Shown here: positions 1 through 6,343 of the stretch, piece after piece
How positions within the stretch are numbered: the stretch's first letter is position 1
How the letters are laid out: every line of letters starts with the position of its first letter
NCBI GenBank assembly: GCA_963716245.1
Contig: OY970300.1
Coordinates: 744,001-808,000, forward strand
DNA from: VRUE01 sp963716245
GTDB taxonomy: Bacteria > Actinomycetota > Thermoleophilia > Solirubrobacterales > 70-9
Length of the DNA stretch: 64,000 bases
Direction of reading: 5' to 3'
Translations under genes and position numbers: made by a program
Notes under the pieces: model-generated
Seen by the model: only the letters and a program-made list of their open reading frames with translations
Database searches by the model: none
Told to the model about the DNA's origin: nothing

Positions 1-1
1 G

Positions 2-928
2 GTCGCCGTCGAGGAGTGGGGTGGAGGGGCTGACGAGTACCTCGAGCTCGGCGAGGACGGTCGGCTCACAAACGAGACGACGGTGGAGCTGAAGAGCGGG
101 GGCGAGCCGGTCGAAGTGAGACCCGAGCTGATGCGCCAGGCCTGGTATCCGGAGCACATCCGCTTCATCGTCCCCGAGAACGCCAAGAACGGCGAGGTGA
201 CGGTCGAGTGCAAGCAACTGGCGGGGCAGCCCTTGCTGCGGGTCGTCCGGGATTCGACGGCGCGGATCACGGTGCGCCTGCAGACCGGCTCCCAGCAAGT
301 GGTCTTCGACAGCAGTCACTCCGGCGAGGAGGGCGGCAAGGTGACGTCGCGTCGGTGGACGATCGCGGGCCGCCCGATGGGGGGTGAGGAGGAGGTCTCG
401 GCGGACCTGCCGCCGCGATACGGCGCCTACTCGGTGCAGTTGAACGTCACCAACGCCGAAGGCGAGTCGAGCTCGACCGAGCTGAAGCTGCTGCGCCTGC
501 CCGCGTCGCTGTTCAAGTTCGGCCAGGTCGCCCCGGTGAAGGAGGGTGCGATCAAGGACATCAGGGACGTCGTGCACGAAGCGATCGAAGAAGCGGACAC
601 CCCGCCGACGGCGATCGAAATCCACGGCCATGCCGACGACGTCGGCAGCGACGCCTACAACGTCAGGCTCTCCATGGAACGCGCCTTCAGGGTCCGCAAA
701 GAACTGCTCCCCGGGGAAAGCAGCGAGCTGACCGGGGTCGAGGACCCCCTGCCCGGCGAACGGATCCCGGTGACGATCCGCGCCTTCGGCGAGACCTGCC
801 CGATCGACCGCCGCAGCGGCCCCCGCCAGTCGAACCGCCGCGTCGAGGTCTTCATCCTCGAACGGGGCGCCATCGTCACCACCCCCGACGGCTGCCGCGC
901 CGGCCGGGTCATGCAGCTGCGCTGGTAG
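2..928 (+). CDS. OmpA-family C-terminal domain protein (5' end outside window)
   Basis: The reading frame is open from base 2, so the gene starts upstream; the GTG at 83 is only an internal codon. The last third (about 500-900) has the OmpA/MotB peptidoglycan-binding pattern: a beta strand FKFGQVAP, a helix, then GHADDVGS followed by a YNVRLSMERA helix. This is the classic GHTD-x-G-x-x-x-YN-x-x-LS-x-x-RA signature. OmpA-like domains bind diaminopimelate in the cell wall, so the protein probably anchors something to peptidoglycan. The part before it looks like beta-rich, Ig-like extracellular domains. It lies upstream of the pilus genes, but a terminator-like hairpin and a riboswitch leader separate it from them. 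The family call is firm; the role is not known. Confidence 0.75.
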   Translation, partial: VAVEEWGGGADEYLELGEDGRLTNETTVELKSGGEPVEVRPELMRQAWYPEHIRFIVPENAKNGEVTVECKQLAGQPLLRVVRDSTARITVRLQTGSQQVVFDSSHSGEEGGKVTSRRWTIAGRPMGGEEEVSADLPPRYGAYSVQLNVTNAEGESSSTELKLLRLPASLFKFGQVAPVKEGAIKDIRDVVHEAIEEADTPPTAIEIHGHADDVGSDAYNVRLSMERAFRVRKELLPGESSELTGVEDPLPGERIPVTIRAFGETCPIDRRSGPRQSNRRVEVFILERGAIVTTPDGCRAGRVMQLRW

Positions 929-960
929 GTCCCTACGAGCCCCTAATCGCAGCGATGGGA

Positions 961-998
961 CGGACTTACCCCGTGGCTCGGCCCTCAGTCCGATTTTT
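961..998 (+). terminator. Probable terminator after the OmpA-domain gene
   Basis: CGGACT at 961-966 pairs with AGTCCG at 987-992 and is followed by ATTTTT. The loop is long (about 20 nt) and could fold further through GGCTCGGCCC. It sits about 30 bases after the stop codon. The short stem makes the call moderate. Confidence 0.45.
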
Positions 999-1074
999 GG
1001 GGAGAAGAAGACCAAATTTCAGGGATTTAGGTTGTGGGCGAACGGTCGATTAGAGGCTCGTGATGAATCTGCCA

Positions 1075-1166
1075 GTGCCTTGGTGCTCAAAGGCAAACCT
1101 GCCGCGAGGTGGGGGCGCAAAGCCGACGGGGCTCCCTCTGGGAGTTGGCCGGGCTACCACCGGGGT
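1075..1166 (+). promoter_or_regulatory. Class I cyclic-di-GMP riboswitch (GEMM-I) aptamer
   Basis: The leader carries the hallmark conserved blocks of the GEMM-I aptamer in order. AAGGCAAACC (1090-1099) is followed by a hairpin TGCC-GCGA-GGTG (1100-1111) with a GNRA tetraloop. Next come GGCGCAAAGCC (1113-1123), a variable stem, and GTTGGCCGGGCTACC (1144-1158), which matches the tetraloop-receptor arm GGUAGCCGGGUUACC. The closing P1 helix can form between TGGTG (1081-1085) and CACCG (1158-1162). It lies 70 bases upstream of the type IV pilin start and on the same strand. Known GEMM-I RNAs bind cyclic-di-GMP and often control pilin genes, for example in Geobacter. Whether ligand turns expression on or off is not evident. 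Confidence 0.9.
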
Positions 1167-1216
1167 CGACAGACACCACGTGGCTTCACGCGACGGGGCT
1201 CTGGCGCAAACGATTA

Positions 1217-1231
1217 GGACCATAGGAGGTC
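1217..1231 (+). promoter_or_regulatory. Strong Shine-Dalgarno with a possible sequestering hairpin
   Basis: AGGAGGT (1224-1230) lies six bases before the pilin ATG at 1236. GACC (1218-1221) can pair with GGTC (1228-1231), closing the Shine-Dalgarno in a small hairpin. This could serve as a translational expression platform for the riboswitch just upstream. The stem is only 4 bp, so this is a suggestion. Confidence 0.4.
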
Positions 1232-1235
1232 ACTA

Positions 1236-1712
1236 ATGTTTCTCCAGAATCTCCGGGCGCGTATGAGTGCCCGGCTCAGTGGCGACAGGGAGGCGGGCTT
1301 CACGCTCATCGAGCTCCTGGTCGTCATGCTGATCCTCGGCATCCTCGCCGCGATCGCGATCCCCGCGTTCTTCAACCAGCGGGACAAGGGTACGGACGCG
1401 CAGGCCAAGGCCGCTGTCCGAACTGCCCAGACCGCTATGGAGACGTGGGCGACCGAACACGGCGGCGTCTACAACGACGAAGGTGGTCCGACCGAGGCCG
1501 AACTCGGCGACATCGAGGACACCCTCGTCACGGCTGAAGGTGAAGACAACGCGATCAGCGTGGTCGCTGTCGCCGAAGACGGCTACACGGTTCGTGCCAC
1601 CTCCGGCACCGGAAACACGTTCGACATCATTCGTGCCGCAGGTGCGGTTACGTTCGACTGCGAAACGCCGACTGAGGGTGGCTGTCCGTCGGGCGGTGAC
1701 TGGAGTCAGTAA
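1236..1712 (+). CDS. Major type IV pilin (PilA-like)
   Basis: This 158-residue prepilin has a class III signal: a short basic leader, then EAG/FTLIELLVVMLILGI near residue 22. It has Gly at -1, Phe at +1 and Glu at +5, as needed for cleavage and N-methylation by a prepilin peptidase (encoded at 13090). The hydrophobic helix runs on into an amphipathic alpha-1 segment (AQAKAAVRTAQTAMETW). The C-terminal globular part holds two cysteines (FDCETPTEGGCPSG) that probably form the D-region disulfide. Start choice is fixed by the strong AGGAGGT. A riboswitch precedes it and a good terminator follows it, so it is probably transcribed at high level on its own, as expected of the major subunit. Confidence 0.93.
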   Translation: MFLQNLRARMSARLSGDREAGFTLIELLVVMLILGILAAIAIPAFFNQRDKGTDAQAKAAVRTAQTAMETWATEHGGVYNDEGGPTEAELGDIEDTLVTAEGEDNAISVVAVAEDGYTVRATSGTGNTFDIIRAAGAVTFDCETPTEGGCPSGGDWSQ

Positions 1713-1760
1713 TCGCTTCGCATAAGTTGTAGCCAGGCCGGTTGATCGCCGGCAGGCAAG

Positions 1761-1791
1761 AAAAGGCGGGCCTTCGAGCCCGCCTTTTTTT
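1761..1791 (+). terminator. Rho-independent terminator after the pilin gene
   Basis: GGCGGGC (1765-1771) pairs with GCCCGCC (1778-1784) around a CTTCGA loop. A run of A precedes the stem and seven T follow it. It separates the pilin gene from the minor pilin operon. Confidence 0.93.
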
Positions 1792-1905
1792 ACCTATTTT
1801 TCGGCTGGACGGATGGCCGATATGTCCAGCGTGCCGCGCTTGGCAGCGCTGTCTGCGGGGAATCGCTCAAGGGAAAGCCAGAAGCGTCGATCTAGACACG
1901 GACGT

Positions 1906-3342
1906 ATGGCCTTGCTCAATCTGAATGCGGTGACGGCCTCGCTGCGGCGAGGTGCCAAGGTGGCTCGGTGCCGCCTCGCCTCCGAGGGCGGCTTTGCCGT
2001 GCCGACCGTGATGCTGATGACCGTGGCGGCTCTTGGAATGGCAGGGGTCGCGGTGACGACTTCGATCCAGGGGCAGCGCGGGACCGTGCGGGACCAGGGG
2101 ACCAAGACGGCGCTGGCGGTGGCCGAGTCGGGCGTCAGCCAGGCGCTGCTCCATTACAACCGCGGCGTTGCGCCCTGCGTGCCGGCGACCGAAGGCGAAT
2201 GGTGCGGACCGGTGACGGGAATGTCGGTCAACGGGGGCGAAGTCTCGTACTGGGCACGAGTGCTCGGCGGCGAAGACTGCGACATCGTCGACGTTGGCAA
2301 ATGCGTCGACATCGTCTCCGTGGGCACGGTCGACGGCGTTAGTCGGCGAGTCGAGGTCTTCGCCTCCTCGCTGGATGACGACGAGGGCACCAACGGGGGA
2401 CCCTTTGCCTCGGCCAGCGTCCTCTCGCGGGACACGCTGACGCTCGACTCGAACGCGGTGATCCACACCGGCTCCGCGACGAACGGCGACATCGAACTTG
2501 CCTCGAACGCGAAGCAGTGCGGTCCGGCGAGCGTCGGCGTCGGGAAAGACATGAAACCGCCGGACAGCTCCGGGTACCACGGAGACGCGCTCTGTACGAC
2601 GCCAGGCGGCAGCGTCGGGGAAAAAGAATTGATCCTTCCGCCGGTGGATCAGAAAGACGCGGCAGAAAACAACGACAACTGGCGCCTTTTCGCCGTGGAC
2701 TCGGTGACTGGAAACAAGCAAGACGCCTGCTGGGACACCCTCGACGCCGATGGCAATACCCCGAAACCAGCGAAAGCCTGCGGGGAACGCGAGCTGCGCG
2801 TCGACCAGACCAGCACCGTCCACCTGACCGGCAGCGTCTACAGCTTCTGCAAGCTGACTCTGATCAACAACAGCTCCCTTGTGGTCTCGTCGGGAACGGA
2901 CGTGACGATCTACTTCGACTCGCCCGAGAACTGTGAATACTCCTCGGGCGTCACGCAGCTGGAACTGCTGTCGAACTCGCGGATCACGTCCGCCGACGGC
3001 GACCCGGTCAGCATCGCACTGCTCTTCGTCGGCTCCGAAAGCCTCGATACCAACATCCTGCTCAACAGCAACACGTCGGTGGACGGCCCGTGCGACCAGA
3101 ATTTCGTCATATATGCCCCGCTCACCGACATCGAGCTGAACAGCAAATCGCGCTTCTGCGGTGCGCTCGCGGGCGAATCGGTCCACCTCGACTCGAACGC
3201 CCAGGTCTGGGCGGCGAGCGGCACCGAGGAATTCAACCTCCCGGGGGTCGAAATCCCGCCGACGCCCGACCACTACACGCCCTACCGCTTCGTCGAGTGC
3301 AGCGCCGGCACGCCGGCCACGACGCCGAACGAAGGGTGCTGA
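1906..3342 (+). CDS. PilX-like minor pilin / pilus tip-type protein with repeats
   Basis: About 478 residues from ATG 1906. An in-frame ATG at 1813 exists but lies only about 20 bases after the terminator, so I prefer 1906. The N-terminus EGGFAVPTVMLMTVAALG followed by a long helix ending AVAESGVSQALLHYN is the PilX N-terminal pattern. It lacks the Glu+5 motif of the major pilin. The large C-terminal part repeats short strands such as LDSNAVI, LASNAK, LLSNSRI, LNSNTSV, LNSKSRF and LDSNAQV. This looks like a right-handed beta-helix or solenoid. It starts an apparent operon with the PilW- and PilV-like genes; such PilX/V/W sets prime pilus assembly and may carry adhesin functions. Confidence 0.75.
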   Translation: MALLNLNAVTASLRRGAKVARCRLASEGGFAVPTVMLMTVAALGMAGVAVTTSIQGQRGTVRDQGTKTALAVAESGVSQALLHYNRGVAPCVPATEGEWCGPVTGMSVNGGEVSYWARVLGGEDCDIVDVGKCVDIVSVGTVDGVSRRVEVFASSLDDDEGTNGGPFASASVLSRDTLTLDSNAVIHTGSATNGDIELASNAKQCGPASVGVGKDMKPPDSSGYHGDALCTTPGGSVGEKELILPPVDQKDAAENNDNWRLFAVDSVTGNKQDACWDTLDADGNTPKPAKACGERELRVDQTSTVHLTGSVYSFCKLTLINNSSLVVSSGTDVTIYFDSPENCEYSSGVTQLELLSNSRITSADGDPVSIALLFVGSESLDTNILLNSNTSVDGPCDQNFVIYAPLTDIELNSKSRFCGALAGESVHLDSNAQVWAASGTEEFNLPGVEIPPTPDHYTPYRFVECSAGTPATTPNEGC

Positions 3343-3346
3343 GCCG

Positions 3347-3922
3347 GTGGACGGCGCGCGGAAAGCCGTGGCGGCGCTCCGCCGCGACGAGCGCGGCCTG
3401 ACCCTGGTCGAGCTGCTGGTCGCGGCGACGCTCGGGCTGCTCGTGGTCGGCGCGGCGCTGTCGATGTTCCTCGGCGGCGTGCGGAGCGAGCCGCGCACCG
3501 CCGCGAAGGTGGCGGCGATCCAGCAGGCCCGCACGACGCTCGACCGGATCACGCGCGAGCTGCGCCAGGGCATCGGGATCTCGGGGACGCCGACCGCGAA
3601 CGAGCTCTCGATCGTCACCTACGTGAAGGCGCTCAGCTGCGGCGGGGCCGCGGCGAGCACGTCGATCCCCTGTGAGGTCACCTACACCTGCACGACGACC
3701 TCCTGCACGCGCGTCGTCGCCCAGCCCGACGGGACCGCCCCCAGCTCGCCGGTCCAGGTTGCCGACGGGCTCGCCGGCTCGAGCGTCTTCGAGTACGCGC
3801 CCGATGCGACCGACCCCGGTTACGTCGGCGTCGAGTTCGTCTTCGCGACGGACGGCGCCGATCCGGTCACGCTCGGCGACGGCGTCGCACTGCGCAACTA
3901 CGAAGCGGAAGGTGACGTGTGA
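3347..3922 (+). CDS. PilW-like minor pilin
   Basis: 191 residues from GTG 3347, four bases after the preceding stop. The prepilin motif DERG/LTLVELLVAATLGLLVV with Glu+5 sits near residue 17. A conserved alpha-1 helix follows (AAIQQARTTLDRITRELRQG), typical of PilW/PulJ-type minor pseudopilins. The rest is beta-rich with paired cysteines (SCGG...CEVTYTCTTTSC). Its stop overlaps the start of the PilV-like gene, so the two are translationally coupled. It is probably part of a tip-initiation complex with its neighbours. I cannot tell from sequence whether it is needed for pilus function. Confidence 0.8.
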   Translation: MDGARKAVAALRRDERGLTLVELLVAATLGLLVVGAALSMFLGGVRSEPRTAAKVAAIQQARTTLDRITRELRQGIGISGTPTANELSIVTYVKALSCGGAAASTSIPCEVTYTCTTTSCTRVVAQPDGTAPSSPVQVADGLAGSSVFEYAPDATDPGYVGVEFVFATDGADPVTLGDGVALRNYEAEGDV

Positions 3923-5340
3923 GGCGCGAGGACGGGATGACGATCGTCGAGGTCGTGGTGGCCGGCCTGATCCTCGTGCTCGGGGCGCTCGGCGTGCTGG
4001 GCGTGGTCGACGCCGCGACCCGCAACACCTTCCGCGCCGAGCAGAGCCAGGCTGTCGCCAACCTGCTCCAGGGCGAGATGGAGAAGCTGCGCCAGGTCCC
4101 CTACTCGGAGCTGGCGCTGACCGGGCTGCCCGCCCACTCGAGCGACCCCGAAAACCCCAACAACCGGGTCGCCAGCACGAGCTTCTTCTACACCGGCCGT
4201 AACGGCACCGGGCTCAAACCGATCGTCTACAAAGGCGGCACGAGCGGCGGCGAGACGATCGAAGCGGGCACCGTCGACCCCGGCCCGACCCCCTTCGAAG
4301 TCGGCGACACCAAAGGCGCCATCTACCGCTACGTCGTCTGGGACAACTGTCCCTCCGCGCTGTGCGCCGACGGCAGGCACCTGAAGCGTGCCATCGTCGT
4401 CGTCAGCCTCGACCAGACGGCCTCGGGCGGCACCCGCAGCTACCAGGAGGTGCAGGGCCAGTTCGTCGATCCCGACGCCGAGCCGTCGACCTTCCCCGGC
4501 CAGGAGCCCGGCGGCGAGGAAGTCGTGCCGTGGCCGCTGTGGCTGACCGACACGCCCTGCAGCCAGTCCGCATGGCAGCCGCCCCCGACCGAAAACGGGA
4601 GCCATGACACGCACAACACGCGCGGCGACTGCGCCGACGGCATGCAGACGGGCAACGTGCCGGGGGCGCCGGACCTGCTCTGGACCTCGGCCCCCGCCGA
4701 CGGCCCCGACTACCAGTACGACTACGCGCTCGACGTCGAGCCTCAGCCGGCGGCCGACGAAGGCCTGCAGCTGCTGCCCGGCGGCGACTGCGCCTCGACG
4801 GAGATGACCGGGCTGGCGACGGGCGCCGCGAACGAACCGGATCCGGAAGCCGAGCAGGACAACTTCCGCAAGGTCCATCGCTGGCTCTCGCCGCCGATCC
4901 CGGTGACGGCAGGCGACGATGACGTGCTGCTGACCGGCGACGGCACGCTCAGCCTGTGGACGCGGAGCGTGCCCGGTGCCGTGTACCAGGGGCGGATATG
5001 CGCCTGGCTGTTCGTCCGCTCCTACGAGAAAGACGCAGTCACTGGGGAAGAGAAAACCACCGACACCCTCGCGATCAACCTCGGCCCGCCGCTGAGCCTC
5101 CACTTCGACCACTTCGCCACGTCCTGGCCTAGCGAAGGCTGGACCGAGATCTTCCTGCCACTGAGCTTCGGTTACGCCGAGGAGGGCGGCGCCCTGGCCG
5201 TTCCCGAGGGCTCGCGCCTGGGCCTCGCCCTCAGCGTCGGCGACGACACCCCCACCGGCCTCCAGCTCCTCTACGACGAGCCCAGCTTCGAAAGCAAACT
5301 CCTACTCGAGACCACCGGCGCCGTCCCGCCGGGGGTCTGA
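3919..5340 (+). CDS. PilV-like minor pilin with large extracellular domain
   Basis: 473 residues from GTG 3919, overlapping the previous stop by four bases. The prepilin sequence REDG/MTIVEVVVAGLILVLGAL has Glu+5. It is followed by the PilV-type helix containing RAEQSQAVANLLQGEMEKLRQ. Known PilV-family proteins are often 150-200 residues, so the C-terminal 300 residues are an extra extracellular domain. That region has several cysteines (LWLTDTPCSQS, RGDCADG, GGDCAST) and a jelly-roll-like end (LSLHFDHFATSW...GWTEIFLPLSFGY). It may be a ligand-binding tip domain; that is inference. It is the last gene of the minor pilin operon. Confidence 0.78.
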   Translation: MRREDGMTIVEVVVAGLILVLGALGVLGVVDAATRNTFRAEQSQAVANLLQGEMEKLRQVPYSELALTGLPAHSSDPENPNNRVASTSFFYTGRNGTGLKPIVYKGGTSGGETIEAGTVDPGPTPFEVGDTKGAIYRYVVWDNCPSALCADGRHLKRAIVVVSLDQTASGGTRSYQEVQGQFVDPDAEPSTFPGQEPGGEEVVPWPLWLTDTPCSQSAWQPPPTENGSHDTHNTRGDCADGMQTGNVPGAPDLLWTSAPADGPDYQYDYALDVEPQPAADEGLQLLPGGDCASTEMTGLATGAANEPDPEAEQDNFRKVHRWLSPPIPVTAGDDDVLLTGDGTLSLWTRSVPGAVYQGRICAWLFVRSYEKDAVTGEEKTTDTLAINLGPPLSLHFDHFATSWPSEGWTEIFLPLSFGYAEEGGALAVPEGSRLGLALSVGDDTPTGLQLLYDEPSFESKLLLETTGAVPPGV

Positions 5341-5394
5341 GCGTCCCCGTAGGGCGCGAAGTCATTCGGCGCAAGCCCCATTTAGCGCTCTCCA

Positions 5395-5438
5395 GACAAC
5401 TCCGCACGTGCGCCATTTTGCGCACGCGCGGAGTTGTC
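5395..5438. repeat. Long inverted repeat after the minor pilin operon
   Basis: Two 19-base arms (5395-5413 and 5420-5438) pair at 18 of 19 positions around a CATTTT loop. The single mismatch is A5406/C5427. No T-run follows on either strand. It could act as an intrinsic stop or RNA 3' end stabiliser for the minor pilin operon, or it may be a member of a palindromic repeat class seen elsewhere in the window. Confidence 0.7.
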
Positions 5439-5503
5439 GCACGTCGGTTGCAGGTCAAAAGCGCACCCGTGCGGCACCGCATTCCTTAATTAGAAAAAAG
5501 TAT

Positions 5504-5533
5504 TTGACAGCTTGAGGCTGCGGCGGCTATCGA
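5504..5533 (+). promoter_or_regulatory. Promoter of secreted six-cysteine protein gene
   Basis: A perfect -35 TTGACA (5504-5509) is followed 18 bases later by TATCGA (5528-5533). The implied start lies about 65 bases before the ATG at 5602. The same arrangement recurs upstream of the paralogues at 12330, 36831 and 37701. Confidence 0.6.
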
Positions 5534-5601
5534 ATACGCATGACCCCCACCGGGGACATGCCGCGCATCAGGCGCGGCAATCGGACAACGAAAGGAAGCA
5601 A

Positions 5602-6231
5602 ATGCGAAGCCTCAAGATCCTGGGTCTCGTGGCGTCAGCCGTGCTTGCCATCGGCGCCGTGGTTGCGTCTTCAGCCTCAGCCACAGCGTTCACATCGGCA
5701 GCAGGGCACGAAGAGCACGTCACCGGGACCGACACGCACGGCGTCGACGAGTTCACAGTGGGCGAAAGCAGCAAACTCACTTGTGACGAAGAGTTCTTTA
5801 CAACCAACGCCGCGCACAACAGCACAGAGATCACAGTGATTCCGACGTACAAAAAATGTCGGACAACAGGTGGCGCAGAACAAGAAAACGTCACAGTGAC
5901 AATGAATGGCTGCGCGTACAAGTTCACCTCGCACGGTGAAGTGATCATCCATTGCCCAGTCAATAAAGCCATCGAAATCCATCACTACAGCGATGCCACT
6001 GTCCATAAAAACCCGAGCTGCACACTCACAGTCGGTGCGCAGACCGGGACCGGCCTGCTGACCTACACGCACCCGAACAACGGGATCCAGGTCGACGGCA
6101 CAATTGAAGTAAGCGCCCAGACCCACGGAGCCTGCTCATTCGGCTTCACACTCAACCAGACGGCTACCTACCACGTCGTCAAAGACACATTTGCCGCGTC
6201 CGACGGTCACACAATTCACGTCGGTACATGA
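5602..6231 (+). CDS. Secreted six-cysteine module protein, single module
   Basis: 209 residues from ATG 5602, preceded by GAAAGGAAG. An in-frame start at 5512 would lie next to the -35/-10 region, so it is rejected. A signal peptide (KILGLVASAVLAIGAVVASS, cleavage after SASA) leads into an approximately 180-residue module. The module has six cysteines, in LTCDEE, YKKC, MNGCAYKF, IHCP, PSCTL and GACSFGFT, and ends in NQTATYHVV. The same spacing occurs in the proteins at 12330, 36831, 37701 and 39464, so three disulfides are likely. The gene uses many ACA, AAA and GAA codons, unlike its GC-rich neighbours. I do not recognise a named family. It lies within the pilus region but has its own promoter and terminator. 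Confidence 0.8.
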   Translation: MRSLKILGLVASAVLAIGAVVASSASATAFTSAAGHEEHVTGTDTHGVDEFTVGESSKLTCDEEFFTTNAAHNSTEITVIPTYKKCRTTGGAEQENVTVTMNGCAYKFTSHGEVIIHCPVNKAIEIHHYSDATVHKNPSCTLTVGAQTGTGLLTYTHPNNGIQVDGTIEVSAQTHGACSFGFTLNQTATYHVVKDTFAASDGHTIHVGT

Positions 6232-6254
6232 TCTGAACCCGTAGAGAGCAGATA

Positions 6255-6295
6255 CGAAGGGGCCGGCAATTCGTCGGCCCCTTCGATCCGTTTTT
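6255..6295 (+). terminator. Terminator after the secreted protein gene
   Basis: CGAAGGGGCCG (6255-6265) pairs perfectly with CGGCCCCTTCG (6275-6285), followed by ATCCGTTTTT. It follows the stop codon at 6231 by about 25 bases. Confidence 0.85.
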
Positions 6296-6313
6296 AAGCT
6301 CCACTGAAGTACC

Positions 6314-6343
6314 TTGACAACAAACTGGCTATTCCGATATGTT
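6314..6343 (+). promoter_or_regulatory. Candidate promoter overlapping a start codon
   Basis: TTGACA at 6314-6319 is followed after 18 bases by TATGTT (6338-6343). If used, transcription would begin near 6350, downstream of the ATG at 6339. Translation would then start later, for example at TTG 6396 behind GGGGGAGGA. The -10 match is only partial. Confidence 0.4.

Noticed and set aside
1867..3618. 583-codon open frame on the minus strand opposite the PilX- and PilW-like genes
   Set aside because: High-GC shadow: Arg/Val/Asp-rich with no domain, while the plus strand has clear pilin motifs and coupling.
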